Notes: generated by a model from the sequence alone, not told the origin. Shown: positions 35,600 to 46,523, counted from the first letter of the stretch. The stretch is DNA of 64,000 nucleotides from Streptomyces violaceorubidus (GCF_000717995.1 NZ_JODM01000030.1:77306-141305); one strand, 5' to 3'. Numbers and translations: made by a program.

Positions 35600-36536
35600 A
35601 TGTCGCAGGCCGCTGCTTCCGACGTCGAGCGCACATCCCCGCCCACCGCGAAGGTGGGCCTGTTCACCCTGACCGCCATGGTCGTCGGGTCGATGGTGGG
35701 CGCCGGGGTGTTCTCGCTGCCGGGGCGCTTCGCCGCGGAGACCGGCGTCGCGGGCGCGCTGATCGCCCGGGCGATCGCGGGCACCGGCATGCTGACCCTG
35801 GCCTTCGTCTTCCAGTCCCTCGCGGTGCGCAGACCCGACCTCGACGCCGGTGTGTACGCGTACGCCAAGGCGGGTTTCGGCGAGTACCTGGGCTTCTTCG
35901 CCGCCTTCGGCTACTGGGCGAGCTCCTGTGTGGGCAACGTGACGTACTGGGTCCTGATCATGTCGACCGTGGGGTCGGTCTGGCCTGGCGCCTGTCCGGC
36001 CTGGACGCTGATGGCGGCGGAGGTGCTCTTCGTCGCGGCCAAGGACGACGACATGCCGCGCTTCCTGCGCCGCGCCAGCGCCGCCGACGTGCCGGTGCCG
36101 GCGCTGCTGATGTCGTCGCTGCTCACCCAGGTGGTGCTGATCGCCACCAGCTTCTCCAGCGACGCCTTCGACTTCGCGCTCAACCTGACCAGCGCCCTCT
36201 CCCTGATCCCGTATCTGCCAGCGGCGGCCTTCGCGGTGCGGATCGGCAGCCGGGACGACCCGCGGGCCGAGGGCGGCCGCACCTCGGTCAGGGAGTTGGC
36301 CGTCGGGGTGGTCGCCACGCTGTACACCGCCTTCCTGCTCTACGCGGCCGGGCTGAAGTTAGTTCGTACTGGTGTCCTTCGTCGTCTACGCCCCGGCGAC
36401 CGTCCTGTTCGTGACGGCCCGCCGCGAGCAGGGCCGCCGGCTGTTCTCGCCCGGGGAACTGGTCGTCCTGACCGTCTCCGTGACCGGCGCGGTGCTCGGC
36501 CTCGTCGCCCTGGTGGCGGGGTGGATCAGCCTGTGA
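35600..36536 (+). pseudogene. arcD: Arginine/ornithine antiporter (APC family), two lesions
   Basis: The N-terminal region (TAMVVGSMVGAGVFSLPGRF, GYWASSCVGNVTYWVLIM) and C-terminal region (AWTLMAAEVLFVAAKDDDMP, ALSLIPYLPAAAFAV) are typical ArcD-type amino-acid antiporter sequence. About 190 residues between them are missing, the join being near 35990. A second lesion near 36360 shifts the frame, and the true end (SFVVYAPATVLFVTARREQG to WISL) is in another frame. With only about 312 of the usual roughly 480 codons it cannot make a full transporter. It directly precedes arcA, as in arginine-deiminase operons. Confidence 0.85.
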
Positions 36537-36599
36537 GCAGGTCCCACCCGCTTCGTCTCCCCCGCCCCCTACCGCATCCGCATCCCTCAAGGAGGCCGT

Positions 36600-37862
36600 G
36601 TGACCAGCAACGAGAGCGCCGTCAGGCCCGCGCTCGGCGTCCATTCCGAAGTCGGCAGGCTGCGCAAGGTCCTGGTGTGCTCCCCCGGCCTGGCGCACCG
36701 GCGGCTGACCCCCACCAACTCCGACGAGCTGCTCTTCGACGACGTCATGTGGGTGGAGAACGCCCAGCGCGACCATGCCGCCTTCGTCGGTGAACTGCGC
36801 CGGCGCGGGGTGGAGGTGGTCGAGCTGCACGACCTGCTGGCGCAGATCATGGCCCTTCCACAGGCCAAGGCGTGGCTCCTGGACCGCAAGATCGTCGCCA
36901 ACCAAGTCGGCATCGGCCTGATCGACGCGACCCGCGCCTATCTGGAGACCCTCTCGCCCAGGGAGCTCGCCGAGTACCTCGTCGGCGGGCTCGCCACCGG
37001 CGACCTGCCCGAGGACTTCCGCTCCCCGCACCTCTCGCTCGCCCGCGAGTCCACCGGCGCCCGCGAGTACCTGATGCCCCCGCTGCCGAACACCCTGTAC
37101 ACGAGGGACACCACCTGCTGGCTGTACGGCGGTCTCACCCTCAACCCGCTGTACTGGCCCGCACGGCACGACGAGACGCTGCTGATGAAGGCGATCTACA
37201 CCTTCCACCCCGACTTCAAGGGCTCGACCGTGTGGTGGGGCGACCCCGAGCAGGACTGGGGGCAGGCCACCTTCGAGGGCGGCGACATCATGCCGGTGGG
37301 CAACGGGGTCGTCCTCATGGGCATGAGCGAGCGCACCTCGCGGCAGGCCGTCACCCAGGTCGCCGCCGCGCTCTTCCGCAACGGCGCCGCCGAGCACGTC
37401 GTCGTCGCCGGGATGCCGAAGCTGCGGTCCGCCATGCACCTGGACACGGTCTTCACCTTCGCCGACCGGGACGTGGTGACCCTCTACCCCCGCATCATGG
37501 ACGCGGTGCACACCTTCTCGCTGCGTCCCGGCGACCGGGCCCCCGGCTTCGACGTCGTCGACGAGGGGACGACGCCCTTCGTCGACGTGGTCGCCAAGGC
37601 GCTCGGGCTGGCGAAGCTGCGGGTGGTGGAGACGGGCGGCGACGCCTACGCCTCCGAGCGCCAGCAGTGGGACAGCGGCAACAACGCCGTCGCGGTGGAA
37701 CCGGGCGTGGTGTTCACCTACGACCGCAACACCCTCACCAACGCCCTGTTGCGCGAGGCCCGGGTGGAGGTCGTCACCATCGTGGGCGCGGAACTGGGCC
37801 GGGGGCGCGGCGGAGGGCACTGCATGACGTGTCCGCTGGTGCGCGACCCCGTCGACTTCTGA
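36600..37862 (+). CDS. arcA: Arginine deiminase
   Basis: 420 residues. Converts arginine to citrulline and ammonia, the first step of the ADI pathway that yields ATP through carbamate kinase. The catalytic Cys is in [14 protein letters not shown]; other active-site motifs are [31 protein letters not shown] and GSGxxA-like [10 protein letters not shown]. Length and motifs are complete. GTG start with GGAGG. No carbamoyltransferase or carbamate kinase gene is in the window, so the citrulline would have to be handled by genes elsewhere. Confidence 0.95.
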   Translation: MTSNESAVRPALGVHSEVGRLRKVLVCSPGLAHRRLTPTNSDELLFDDVMWVENAQRDHAAFVGELRRRGVEVVELHDLLAQIMALPQAKAWLLDRKIVANQVGIGLIDATRAYLETLSPRELAEYLVGGLATGDLPEDFRSPHLSLARESTGAREYLMPPLPNTLYTRDTTCWLYGGLTLNPLYWPARHDETLLMKAIYTFHPDFKGSTVWWGDPEQDWGQATFEGGDIMPVGNGVVLMGMSERTSRQAVTQVAAALFRNGAAEHVVVAGMPKLRSAMHLDTVFTFADRDVVTLYPRIMDAVHTFSLRPGDRAPGFDVVDEGTTPFVDVVAKALGLAKLRVVETGGDAYASERQQWDSGNNAVAVEPGVVFTYDRNTLTNALLREARVEVVTIVGAELGRGRGGGHCMTCPLVRDPVDF

Positions 37863-37900
37863 CCCCGGCCAACGCGCGGCCCGTCAGCGCCTCAGCGGCC

Positions 37901-38182
37901 TCAGCGGCAGAACCCGTACGCCTGCTCCAGCCACCGGTGCAGTGCCGTGTGCACGCTGCCGGGGAGCAGGCTGAGCTGCTCGATGGCGGCCCGGTCCCCC
38001 GCCGAGGGCGCGATGCCGGCGGCGGTCAGCAGCGCGAGCAGGTCGAGGCGGCGCAGGTCGACGGGGTCGACGCGGCAGGGGACGCGCCGGGCGGGGTCGG
38101 GCGGCTGGAGCAGGAAGTCGCCCGTGTCGCGGGCGCGCGAGTGCGTCGGGGCGGCGGCGGTCGGAGCAGTCGTCGGGTGCAT
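37901..38182 (-). CDS. Hypothetical small protein
   Basis: 93 residues from MHPTTAPTAAAPTHSR, with GGAGG 9 bases upstream. No domain is recognised. A disordered N-terminus is followed by a helical segment (DLRRLDLLALLTAAGIAPSA, AIEQLSLLPGSVHTALHRWL) that could be a small DNA- or protein-binding fold, ending in Phe-Cys-Arg. It converges with arcA, 38 bp apart. Confidence 0.6.
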   Translation of the reverse strand: MHPTTAPTAAAPTHSRARDTGDFLLQPPDPARRVPCRVDPVDLRRLDLLALLTAAGIAPSAGDRAAIEQLSLLPGSVHTALHRWLEQAYGFCR

Positions 38183-38492
38183 ACCGCGGTCCTCCACGTG
38201 AGGGGGCGCCCGGTCGGGTCGCCGTTCTTGACGGCATGAGACACCGGGGCGCGGACGGCGGTTGCGGGCCCCGGCGGGGACCACACGGGGGATGCAATCG
38301 GCGTCTTGTCGCACGAACCGGACGGCCGGGCGGATGCCCGTCCCGGCGCCCAGGTCGGCGCCCCGCAGGACCCGGCCGCTGCTCCGTACGAGTGGTGCGT
38401 TCCCGGACACGGTCGTACGGTCGGAACGAAGAACGGGGAAGGCGGAGACAAGCGACCCCGAGACGGCGGGAGCAGACATGGGCAGGAACCCG
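38183..38492. other. 310-bp divergent intergenic region
   Basis: Lies between a small minus-strand gene and a plus-strand secreted protein, so it must hold two promoters. Repeated CGTACG half-sites occur near 38385-38418. No coding signal or strong structure was seen. Confidence 0.4.
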
Positions 38493-38936
38493 ATGAGGAC
38501 AGCGGTCACACTCTGTGCCGCCGCCGCGCTCGCGGTACCCCTGGGCACGGCCTTCGCCGCACCGTCGGCACAGCCTGCGGCGCGGACCCAGCAGACGGGG
38601 GATCCAGTGCTGGTCGACTGCTCCGGGCAGCCGCAGATCGGACCCGAGGCGTACGTGCTCGCCTGCGGCGACGGCAACAGCCGGCTGGTCTCCCTGCGCT
38701 GGTTCCGCTGGGACCCGCAGGCCGCCGTGGGCCGCGGCACGAACGCCGTCAACGACTGCGACCCGTACTGCGCCGCGGGCGCCTTCCACTCCTACCCGGT
38801 GACCGTGCGGCTCGACATGCCGACGGGCGGGGAGCAGGGCACGGGCCAGGCGCACTTCACGCGGATCACCCTCACGTACACCGACGGCAGGCCGGACGGG
38901 TCCCCGCGCACGGTGACCTACCCCCTGCCCGGCTGA
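38493..38936 (+). CDS. Small secreted protein, unknown function
   Basis: 147-residue precursor: signal peptide MRTAVTLCAAAALAVPLGTAF cut near AFA-AP, then a mature part with four Cys (VDCSGQP, VLACGDG, NDCDPYC) likely forming disulfides. The motif SLRWFRWDPQ and an all-beta pattern suggest a small beta-sandwich. A longer start 15 bases upstream (MGRNP) is possible. Secreted inhibitor-like proteins of this size are common in Streptomyces, but no inhibitor family is recognised here. Confidence 0.78.
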   Translation: MRTAVTLCAAAALAVPLGTAFAAPSAQPAARTQQTGDPVLVDCSGQPQIGPEAYVLACGDGNSRLVSLRWFRWDPQAAVGRGTNAVNDCDPYCAAGAFHSYPVTVRLDMPTGGEQGTGQAHFTRITLTYTDGRPDGSPRTVTYPLPG

Positions 38937-38959
38937 CGGTCCGCCGGACCGGGACCCGG

Positions 38960-41335
38960 TCACTCCGGCAGCACCAGCCGGCAGGTGTCGCCCGGCTGGA
39001 GGCGCACCTCGCGGTCCGGCAGCCGGACGTCGATCGGCAGTGGTCCGGCCGCGGGCACGGCGATCTCCAGCCGGCCGTGCTCCAGCCGGAACCGCACCCC
39101 CCAGTGGCCCTGGTAGCGCACGGAGAAGCCGTACGACGACAGCTCCGGCAGCGGCACCGGGTCCAGCCACAGGGCGCCCGCGCGGGTCTCCAGGCCGGTC
39201 AGGCAGCGCTGGACGAGGTCGAGGGTGCCCGCCATGGCACCGAGATGGATGCCCTCGCCCGTGGTGCCGCCCTGGAGGTCGGCGACGTCGCCCTTGAGCG
39301 CCTCCTGGAAGTACGTCCAGGCCTCGGCACGGCGGGCGCGGGCCAGGATCCAGCCGTGGACGAGTCCGCTGAGGGTGGAGCCGTGGCTGGTGCGGGCCAG
39401 GTAGTGGTCGACGGTGCGCTGCCAGGTCCGCTCGTCGAGCCGGTAGCCCAACCGTCCGAACAGCGAACGCAGTTCCGCCGGGGAGAACAGGTAGCCCAGC
39501 ATGAGGACGTCGGCCTGTTTGGACGCCTGGTAGTTGTTGACGCTGTCGTTCTCGGCCTCCAGGAGACGGTCGAGGCGCCGGATGTCGCCGTACCGCTCGC
39601 GGTAGCCCGCCCAGTCGAGTTCGGTGAGATCGCCGTACCCCTCGAACTGGCTGACGACGCCCTCGTGGAAGGGGACGTGGAGGGTGCGGGAGACGCTGTC
39701 CCACTGTTCCAGTTCCGCGTCGTCCAGGGCGGTGCGCTCGACGAGTTCACGACGGCGGGGCTCGGGCAGGTCGGCGAGGACGTCGAGGGTGCGGGACAGC
39801 ACCCAGGCGGCGGTGACGTTGGTGTAGGCGTTGTCGTCCAGGCCCGGCCGGTCGGCGCCGGGGTAGGCCTCGTGGTACTCGTCGGGGCCGACGACGCCCC
39901 GGATGCGGTGCCGGCCCAACCGGTCGTCCCAGGCGGCACAGTCGGCCCAGAAGCGCGCGATCTGCAACAGCATCTCGGCGCCCTTGGTGTGCAGGAACTC
40001 GGCGTCGCCGCTCGATTCGCAGTACTGCCACACGTTGTACGCGATGGCCGAGCCCACGTGGTGCTGGAGGTGGGAGTGGTCAGGGAGCCAGCGGCCCGAG
40101 CGCGGATTGAGGTGCAGTTGCTGGGTCTCCTCGCGGCCGTCGCTGCCGCTCTGCCAGGGGTAGAGCGCGCCGCGCCTGCCGATCGCGCGGGCCGCGGAGC
40201 GGGCCCTGTGCAGACGGCGGTGCCGGTAGTGCAGCAGGGCGCGGGAGACCTCGGGGAAGTGCAGGTTCAGGTAGGGCAGGACGAACAGCTCGTCCCAGAA
40301 GACATGGCCGCGGTAGGCCTCTCCGTGCAGCCCGCGCGCCGGTACGCCCACGTCGAGGTCGGCGGTGTGCGGGGAGAGGGTCTGCAGCACGTGGAAGAGG
40401 TGCAGGCGCAGGATGTTGCCCGCCTCGCCGGGGACGTCCAGTTCGGCGCGGCGCCACAACTGGCCCCAGGCGGTGCGGTGGGCCACCAGCAGGTCGTCGA
40501 AGCCGGGGGCCTCGGCCACCCGGTCGACGGCGGCCTGCACCGGGTCGCTGATCGCCATGTCGCGCGAGGTGTGCAGGGCGACGACCTTGTCGACGGTGGC
40601 GGTGCGGCCCGGTTCGGCGCGCAGGGCGGTGCGCTGGGTGACGCACAGGTGCTCGCGGGCCGCGGTGACCGGCGCGTCCGCCGTGGTGCGGGCGGCCATG
40701 CCGATCCGGATGTCCGAGGTGCGGGTCCGGCAGCGCAGCCACACGGTGTGGTCGTCGGCGCTGTCGGTGTGCACGTGGGTGAGGTGGTGTCCGTCGAGGT
40801 CCCGGTAGCGCGGCACCCCTGAGTTGGTGACGCCGGCGTCGAGGGCCGCCTCCACCTCCAGTTCGACGGGGCCGCCCTCGGCGGTGAACTCCGTGCGCAG
40901 GGCGGCGAGATGGGGATCGGCCATGTGCACCACGCGCAGTTGGCGCACGGACAGCACGCGTTCCCCGTCGAGCCCGAACCGGGTGAGGCGCTCCAGGACG
41001 CCCGACTCCAGGTGCACGGTCTGACGGTGGTCGAGCACCTCGGCGGTGTCGGGGGTGAGCCAGTCCCCTCCGGTGGGTCTGAAGCGCAGCGGCAGCCAGT
41101 TCGGGAGGTTGACCATGTCCTCGTTCTCGACCTCGCGCCCCGCGACGGTGGAGGTGAGCCGGTTGTAGCAGCCGGCCACGTAGGTGCCCGGGTAGTGCAC
41201 GTCGTCGGCGGCGCATTCGGGCAGGGCCCCGCGGGTGGCGAAGTAACCGTTGCCGAGGGTGCACAGGGACTCGCGCAGCCGCTCCTCGGCGGCGTCGTAG
41301 TGGTCGTAGTCCCAGGTCGAGGGGGTCGCGGTCAC
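38960..41335 (-). CDS. GH65 family disaccharide phosphorylase (maltose/kojibiose/trehalose-type)
   Basis: 791 residues from GTG, overlapping the phosphoketolase stop by 4 bp (GTGA). The domain order of GH65 is present: N-terminal beta-sandwich ([15 protein letters not shown]), an (alpha/alpha)6 barrel with the catalytic Glu in [10 protein letters not shown] and phosphate-binding HGSTLS, and a C-terminal beta domain. It cleaves an alpha-linked glucose disaccharide with phosphate to beta-glucose 1-phosphate. Which sugar is used cannot be read from sequence. A beta-phosphoglucomutase, the usual partner, is absent here. Confidence 0.92.
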   Translation of the reverse strand: MTATPSTWDYDHYDAAEERLRESLCTLGNGYFATRGALPECAADDVHYPGTYVAGCYNRLTSTVAGREVENEDMVNLPNWLPLRFRPTGGDWLTPDTAEVLDHRQTVHLESGVLERLTRFGLDGERVLSVRQLRVVHMADPHLAALRTEFTAEGGPVELEVEAALDAGVTNSGVPRYRDLDGHHLTHVHTDSADDHTVWLRCRTRTSDIRIGMAARTTADAPVTAAREHLCVTQRTALRAEPGRTATVDKVVALHTSRDMAISDPVQAAVDRVAEAPGFDDLLVAHRTAWGQLWRRAELDVPGEAGNILRLHLFHVLQTLSPHTADLDVGVPARGLHGEAYRGHVFWDELFVLPYLNLHFPEVSRALLHYRHRRLHRARSAARAIGRRGALYPWQSGSDGREETQQLHLNPRSGRWLPDHSHLQHHVGSAIAYNVWQYCESSGDAEFLHTKGAEMLLQIARFWADCAAWDDRLGRHRIRGVVGPDEYHEAYPGADRPGLDDNAYTNVTAAWVLSRTLDVLADLPEPRRRELVERTALDDAELEQWDSVSRTLHVPFHEGVVSQFEGYGDLTELDWAGYRERYGDIRRLDRLLEAENDSVNNYQASKQADVLMLGYLFSPAELRSLFGRLGYRLDERTWQRTVDHYLARTSHGSTLSGLVHGWILARARRAEAWTYFQEALKGDVADLQGGTTGEGIHLGAMAGTLDLVQRCLTGLETRAGALWLDPVPLPELSSYGFSVRYQGHWGVRFRLEHGRLEIAVPAAGPLPIDVRLPDREVRLQPGDTCRLVLPE

Positions 41336-43722
41336 CGCGAGCCCGACCAGGTCCAGTCGGCCACCTCGGGCAGGTCCACGCCGTGCTCGCGGATCCACTC
41401 GTGGTGTCGCAGCCTGGCGTCCTCCATCCGCTGCCGTACGGCCGCCGCGCGCACCGCGAGGCCGGGCACCCGGTCGATGACGTCCATGACCAGGCGGTAG
41501 CGGTCCAGGTCGTTGCCGACCACCATGTCGAACGGGGTGGTGGTGGTCCCGATCTCCTTGTACCCGCGCACGTGCAGCTGGGCGTGGCCGGTGCGCCGGT
41601 AGGCGAGCCGGTGGATCAGCCAGGGGTAGCCGTGGTAGGCGAAGATCACCGGTTTGTCGGCGGTGAACAGTCCGTCGTACTCGAAGTCGCTCATGCCGTG
41701 CGGGTGTTCCCCGCTGGGCAGCAGGCGGGCGATGTCCACCACGTTCACCACGCGTACGGCGAGGTCGGGCAGGTGGCGGCGGACGAGCTGGGCGGCGGCC
41801 AGCACCTCCTGGGTCGGGACGTCGCCCGCGCAGGCGAGCACCACGTCGGGCTCGCGGGTGCCGTCCTCGGTGCCGGCCCAGTCCCAGATGCCGGCGTCCC
41901 GCGCGCAGTGCACCTTCGCCTGCTCCATGGTCAGCCAGTCGAAGCAGGGCTGTTTGCCGGCCACGATCACGTTGACGTAGTCGCGGCTGCGCAGGGCGTG
42001 GTCGGCGACGGAGAGCAGGGTGTTGGCGTCCGGCGGCAGGTAGACCCGGACCGCCTCGGGGCTCTTGTTGAGGATGTGGTCGACGAAGCCGGGGTCCTGG
42101 TGGGAGAAGCCGTTGTGGTCCTGGCGCCACACGTGGGAGGTGAGCAGGTAGTTGAGGGAGGCGATGGGTGCGCGCCAGGGCAGGCGGCGGGTCACGCGCA
42201 GCCATTTGACGTGCTGGTTGACCATCGAGTCGACGATGTGGACGAACGCCTCGTAGCAGGAGAACAGTCCGTGCCGTCCGGTGAGGAGGTAGCCCTCCAG
42301 CCAGCCCTGGCAGGTGTGTTCGGACAGGATCTCCATCACCCGGCCGTGCCGGTCCAGGTCCTCGTCGACGGGCAGCGTCCGCTCCTGCCAGGCCTTGCCG
42401 CTGGCGGCGTAGACGGCCTGGAGGCGGTTGGAGGCGGTCTCGTCGGGGCCGACGAGCCGGAAGTCGCGCCGGTCGGCAGTGGCGTCCATGACCTCCCTGA
42501 GCAGGTCGCCGAGGACCCGGGTGGGCTCGTGCATGCTCGCCCCGGGCGTGTCGACGGGCACGGCGTACGTCTCCAGTGCGGGCAGGGGCAGCTCGCGCAG
42601 CAGAAGGCCGCCGTTGGCGAAGGGCGTGGCGCCGAGGCGGCGCGGTCCCTCGGGGACGGCGGCGAGGACGGCGGGCCGCGGCGCTCCGGCGTCGTCGAAC
42701 AGTTCCTCGGGGCGGTAGGAGCGCAGCCACTGCTCCAGCTGCGCGAGGTGCTCCGGGTCGGTGCGTACGGCGGACAGGGGCACCTGGTGGGCGCGCCAGG
42801 TGTTCTCCACGGGGAGTCCGTCGACCTCGGCGGGGCCGGTCCAGCCCTTGGGGGTGCGCAGGACGATCATCGGCCAGCGGGGGCGGCCGGTGGCGCCCTC
42901 CTCCCGGGCGGCCCGCTGGATCGCGGCGACGCGGTCCAGGGCGGTGTCCATGGCGCGGGCCGTCGCGCGGTGGACGGCGGCCGGGTCGTCGCCGGTGACG
43001 TGGATCGGGTCGTGGCCGTAGCCGCGCAGGAGTTCGTCGAGCTCGCTCTCGGGGAGGCGGGCGAGGACCGTCGGGTTGGCGATCTTGTAGCCGTTGAGGT
43101 GCAGGATCGGCAGGACGGCGCCGTCGTGCACCGGGTCGAGGAACTTGTTGGAGTGCCAGGACGTCGCGAGCGGCCCGGTCTCCGCCTCGCCGTCGCCGAT
43201 CACGCAGGCGACCACCAGATCCGGGTGGTCGAAGGCGGCTCCGTAGGCGTGCGAGAGCGCATAGCCCAGCTCGCCGCCCTCGTGGATCGAGCCGGGCGTC
43301 TCGGGTGCGACGTGGCTGGGCACGCCGCCGGGGAAGGAGAACTGCTTGAACAGCCGGGCCATGCCCTCGGCGTCCCGGGTGACGTCCGGGTAGGTCTCGG
43401 TGTACGAGCCCTCCAGCCAGGCGTTGGCCAGTACGGCGGGGCCGCCGTGGCCGGGGCCCCAGACGCACAGGGCGTTCAGGTCGCGGGCCTTGATGACCCG
43501 GTTGAGGTGGGTGTGGACGAGGTTGAGGCCGGGCGAGGTGCCCCAGTGGCCGAGCAGGCGGGGCTTGATGTGCTCGGGCCGCAGGGGTTCGGCCAGCAGG
43601 GGGTTGGCCAGCAGGTAGATCTGGCCGACGGCGAGGTAGTTCGCGGCGCGCCAGTGGGCGTCCAGGTGGGCGAGCTCCTCGTCGGTGAGCTCGGCGGGCG
43701 CCTGCTGCGTGTCGACGGACAT
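41332..43722 (-). CDS. xfp: Phosphoketolase (Xfp)
   Basis: 796 residues, the full length of the thiamine-diphosphate enzyme that splits xylulose 5-phosphate or fructose 6-phosphate to acetyl phosphate. Motifs include [50 protein letters not shown] (ThDP/Mg), [14 protein letters not shown] and [14 protein letters not shown]. Acetyl phosphate gives ATP through acetate kinase. It heads a two-gene operon with the GH65 phosphorylase, so disaccharide sugar is fed towards the phosphoketolase route. ATG with AGGGAAGG. Confidence 0.95.
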   Translation of the reverse strand: MSVDTQQAPAELTDEELAHLDAHWRAANYLAVGQIYLLANPLLAEPLRPEHIKPRLLGHWGTSPGLNLVHTHLNRVIKARDLNALCVWGPGHGGPAVLANAWLEGSYTETYPDVTRDAEGMARLFKQFSFPGGVPSHVAPETPGSIHEGGELGYALSHAYGAAFDHPDLVVACVIGDGEAETGPLATSWHSNKFLDPVHDGAVLPILHLNGYKIANPTVLARLPESELDELLRGYGHDPIHVTGDDPAAVHRATARAMDTALDRVAAIQRAAREEGATGRPRWPMIVLRTPKGWTGPAEVDGLPVENTWRAHQVPLSAVRTDPEHLAQLEQWLRSYRPEELFDDAGAPRPAVLAAVPEGPRRLGATPFANGGLLLRELPLPALETYAVPVDTPGASMHEPTRVLGDLLREVMDATADRRDFRLVGPDETASNRLQAVYAASGKAWQERTLPVDEDLDRHGRVMEILSEHTCQGWLEGYLLTGRHGLFSCYEAFVHIVDSMVNQHVKWLRVTRRLPWRAPIASLNYLLTSHVWRQDHNGFSHQDPGFVDHILNKSPEAVRVYLPPDANTLLSVADHALRSRDYVNVIVAGKQPCFDWLTMEQAKVHCARDAGIWDWAGTEDGTREPDVVLACAGDVPTQEVLAAAQLVRRHLPDLAVRVVNVVDIARLLPSGEHPHGMSDFEYDGLFTADKPVIFAYHGYPWLIHRLAYRRTGHAQLHVRGYKEIGTTTTPFDMVVGNDLDRYRLVMDVIDRVPGLAVRAAAVRQRMEDARLRHHEWIREHGVDLPEVADWTWSGSR

Positions 43723-44081
43723 CGGTGGTCCTTCCCTGTCGGGACAGCCGGTCGGGGCGCGCGGGCACGGGGTGCCCGTGCACATCCCAACCCTGCGCCG
43801 ACCGGGCGGGTACCCGAGAGGGCCGTTCGGGTCACGCGGCGTTCCGAACGGGTCACGGGGCGCCGGTGCCAAGGGGTGGCGGGCGGCGGTACGCGACGAG
43901 AACAGCACGGCCGTCACCGGCGCCGACCCCGGCGTCGACCGCGCTGGTGCAGCGGATACCCCGACTTCGGCGGCGCACACGGCAGTCGTTCGAACCCGCG
44001 GCCGATCCTGACCCCGGACGGCGGTCCGAGGGGTGCGCGTCACCGCCGCCGCCCTGATCACCGGGCAGACGGCCGCCAATT
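43723..44081. other. Divergent intergenic region, xfp / tetR
   Basis: 359 bp holding the xfp promoter on one side and the TetR promoter on the other. A GC-rich near-palindrome GGGCCGTTCGGGTC lies at 43820-43833, followed by related direct repeats (GTTCGGGTCACG and GAACGGGTCACG). Short protein-like frames here are not convincing. Confidence 0.4.
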
Positions 44082-44113
44082 TTGCATGCCGTGCATCTTT
44101 GCATACCATGCAA
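44082..44113 (+). promoter_or_regulatory. Twin TetR operators
   Basis: TTGCATGCCGTGCAT at 44082-44096 and the perfect 6-3-6 palindrome TTGCATACCATGCAA at 44099-44113, 17 bp apart and ending 3 bp before the tetR ATG. The repressor would cover its own promoter and start. Confidence 0.75.
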
Positions 44114-44116
44114 CTT

Positions 44117-44767
44117 ATGTGGGAGAAAGGTGCCGCGGGGGGCGGTCTGCGGGAGCGGAAGAAGCGGGCCACCCGTGCCGCTCTGGCCGAGGCCGCGGTA
44201 CGGCTCGCCGCCGAGCACGGGGCGGAGAAGGTCACCGTCGAGGCGATCAGCGCCGCGGCCGGAGTGTCCGTGCGTACCTTCTTCAACTACTTCGAGAGCC
44301 GCGACGACGCCTTCGTGGTGGTCGACGCGGAAGCGGGCGCACGCATGCGGCGCGCCGTCCTGGAAGCACCGGCCGGCCTCTCACCGCTGGAAGCCCTGCG
44401 CGGGGCCATGGCGGCGGAGCTGGCCGAGGCGGAACAGCAGCACGAACTCTGGCGGCTGTACGCCGAGGTCCTGCATGCCTCGCCGCACCTCCTGGCGCGC
44501 GGCGTCGGGGCCCACATGGCGGCCGAGGCGGACCTGGCGGACGCCATCGCCGAACGACTGCGCCGGGTCGGCGACCCGCACTCCACCGGTCCGGCTTCCG
44601 GGCCCGGAGCCGGGCTCTACCCGCGGCTGCTGGCCGCGGTGGCGGGCGCCGCGGTGCGCACCAGCATGGACCACTGGTCCGCCCACCAGGAGGAAGCCGC
44701 CTTCCTCGACGTCTTCCACGAGGTGTTCACCCTCCTCGCCGCCGGCCTCCCGGCACCCTCCGCGTAG
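44117..44767 (+). CDS. TetR-family repressor
   Basis: 216 residues. The N-terminal helix-turn-helix is in [21 protein letters not shown], near residues 35-55, the rest is the helical ligand and dimer domain. ATG follows the second operator closely; a site AAGG lies only weakly upstream, so the message may be leaderless or nearly so. The gene is 52 bp ahead of the MFS exporter, giving a self-regulated drug-resistance operon. Confidence 0.92.
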   Translation: MWEKGAAGGGLRERKKRATRAALAEAAVRLAAEHGAEKVTVEAISAAAGVSVRTFFNYFESRDDAFVVVDAEAGARMRRAVLEAPAGLSPLEALRGAMAAELAEAEQQHELWRLYAEVLHASPHLLARGVGAHMAAEADLADAIAERLRRVGDPHSTGPASGPGAGLYPRLLAAVAGAAVRTSMDHWSAHQEEAAFLDVFHEVFTLLAAGLPAPSA

Positions 44768-44819
44768 CCTCCGTGCCGGGCTCGCGACCCTTCAGGACCC
44801 ACCACACGAAAGAGATGCC

Positions 44820-46436
44820 GTGACCGCTGCTCAGGCGCCCGCCGAAGCGCCTCCCACCTCGATGTCCCACCGGCAGATACTCCAGGCCATGTCGGGCCTG
44901 ATGGCCGGCATGTTCGTCGCGATCCTGGCCGGCACCGTCGTGGCCAACGCGCTGCCCACGATCATCGCCGACCTGGGCGCCAGCCAGTCCTCCTACACGT
45001 GGGTCGTCACCTCCGAACTGCTGGCGATGACCGCGACGGTGCCCCTGTGGGGCAAGCTGTCCGACCTCTTCAACAAGAAGCTGCTGCTCCAGCTGTCGCT
45101 GAGCATGTTCGTGGTCGGCTCGCTGCTGGCCGGCTTCTCGCACGGCGTCGGCCTGCTCATCTTCAGCCGGGTGGTGCAGGGCATCGGCGCGGGTGGCCTG
45201 ACCGCGCTCGCGCAGGTCGTGATGGCCTCCGTCATCCCGCCCCGCCAGCTGGGCAAGTACGCCGGCATCTTCGGTGCCGTCTTCGCCGTGGGCACCGTGG
45301 CCGGACCGCTGGTCGGCGGCGTCCTGGTGGACACCTCGTGGCTGGGCTGGCGCTGGTGCTTCTTCATCGGCGTGCCGTTCGCGCTGCTCGCCATCGCCCT
45401 GCTCCAGCGCACCCTGCGCCTGCCCACGGTCAAGCGCCAGGTGCGCATCGACTGGCTCGGCGCCTTCCTGATCGTCGCCGGTGTCTGCGCTCTGCTGATC
45501 TGGGTGTCGCTGGCCGGCAACCACTTCGACTGGGCGTCCTGGCAGACCGGTGCCCTCACCGGCGGCGGCGTGCTGCTGCTGGTCGCCGCGGTGTTCGTCG
45601 AGTCCCGCACGCCCGAGCCGGTGATCCCGCTCGGCATCTTCAAGAACCGCACCGTCACGCTGACCACCGTCGCCAGCCTCCTGGTGGGTGTGGCCATGTT
45701 CGGCGGGACGGTCTTCCTCTCGCAGTACTTCCAGATCTCGCTGGGCAAGTCGCCGACCGTCGCGGGTCTGATGAGCCTGCCGATGATCCTCGGGCTGCTG
45801 GTGTCCTCCACCGTCGCCGGACAGGTGATCAGCCGGACCGGCAAGTGGAAGCGGTACCTGGTGGCGGGCGCGGTGGTCATGTCCGTCGGTCTCGCGCTGC
45901 TGGCCACGATCGACGCGAAGACCAACTTCGGTCTGCTCAGCCTCTACATGGCGGTCCTGGGTGTCGGCGTCGGCATGCTGATGCAGAACCTGGTGCTGGC
46001 CGCCCAGAACGACGTGTCCGCGGCCGACCTGGGCGCCGCGACCTCCGTGCTGTCGTTCTTCCGCAGCATGGGCGGCACCATCGGCGTCAGCGTCCTCGGC
46101 GCGATCCTCGCCAACCGGGTCGCCAGTGAGACGGCCAAGGGACTCAGCTCCGCGGGCGTCACCGTCCCCGGCGGCGGTGGCGGCTCGGGCGAGGGCAGCG
46201 TCCCGGACATGTCCACGCTGCCCGCCCCGCTGCGGACGATCATCGAGCACGCCTACGCCGTCGCCACGGCCGACCTGTTCCTGATCGCCACGCCGTTCGC
46301 GGTGCTCGCGCTGGTCGCCGTCGTGTTCATCAAGGAGAAGCCGCTGAAGACCACCAGCGGCATGGAGCGCCTGGCCGAGGAGGCCGGCGAGGGCCCCACC
46401 GCGCCGACCGGCAAGAACCCGGCGCCCGTCGCCTGA
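44820..46436 (+). CDS. DHA2-family MFS multidrug exporter (14 TM)
   Basis: 538 residues, 14 hydrophobic helices. Motif A is WGKLSDLFNKK; motif C-type GAVFAVGTVAGPLVGGVLVD is in helix 5, the antiporter signature of drug:H+ antiporters. A Gly/Ser loop (VPGGGGGSGEGS) precedes the last long helix, as in QacA/EmrB proteins. GTG start after AAAGAG. Transcribed with its TetR, so export of a ligand of that repressor is likely. Confidence 0.94.
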   Translation: MTAAQAPAEAPPTSMSHRQILQAMSGLMAGMFVAILAGTVVANALPTIIADLGASQSSYTWVVTSELLAMTATVPLWGKLSDLFNKKLLLQLSLSMFVVGSLLAGFSHGVGLLIFSRVVQGIGAGGLTALAQVVMASVIPPRQLGKYAGIFGAVFAVGTVAGPLVGGVLVDTSWLGWRWCFFIGVPFALLAIALLQRTLRLPTVKRQVRIDWLGAFLIVAGVCALLIWVSLAGNHFDWASWQTGALTGGGVLLLVAAVFVESRTPEPVIPLGIFKNRTVTLTTVASLLVGVAMFGGTVFLSQYFQISLGKSPTVAGLMSLPMILGLLVSSTVAGQVISRTGKWKRYLVAGAVVMSVGLALLATIDAKTNFGLLSLYMAVLGVGVGMLMQNLVLAAQNDVSAADLGAATSVLSFFRSMGGTIGVSVLGAILANRVASETAKGLSSAGVTVPGGGGGSGEGSVPDMSTLPAPLRTIIEHAYAVATADLFLIATPFAVLALVAVVFIKEKPLKTTSGMERLAEEAGEGPTAPTGKNPAPVA

Positions 46437-46459
46437 TGGAGGCGGCCGACGAGAAGGCA

Positions 46460-46496
46460 GCGGGGCCGCCCGTCCGATCCGGACGGGCGGCCCCGC
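46460..46496. terminator. Strong bidirectional terminator
   Basis: 17-bp perfect arms GCGGGGCCGCCCGTCCG / CGGACGGGCGGCCCCGC with a 3-nt loop, between the convergent MFS gene and the last gene of the LacI operon. Confidence 0.9.
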
Positions 46497-46523
46497 CGTC
46501 GTGTGCGGCGGCGTGCCGCGGGG

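Noticed and set aside
38937..38951. CGGTCC/GGACCG hairpin between secreted protein and GH65 genes
   Set aside because: Only 6 bp with 3-nt loop; too short to call a terminator.
38960..43783. Single open frame running through GH65 and upstream
   Set aside because: The upstream part is an out-of-frame reading of xfp; the true GH65 start is the GTG overlapping the xfp stop.
41383..44823. Long plus-strand open frame of over 1100 codons over xfp
   Set aside because: Antisense shadow of the phosphoketolase gene; the minus-strand protein has complete family motifs.
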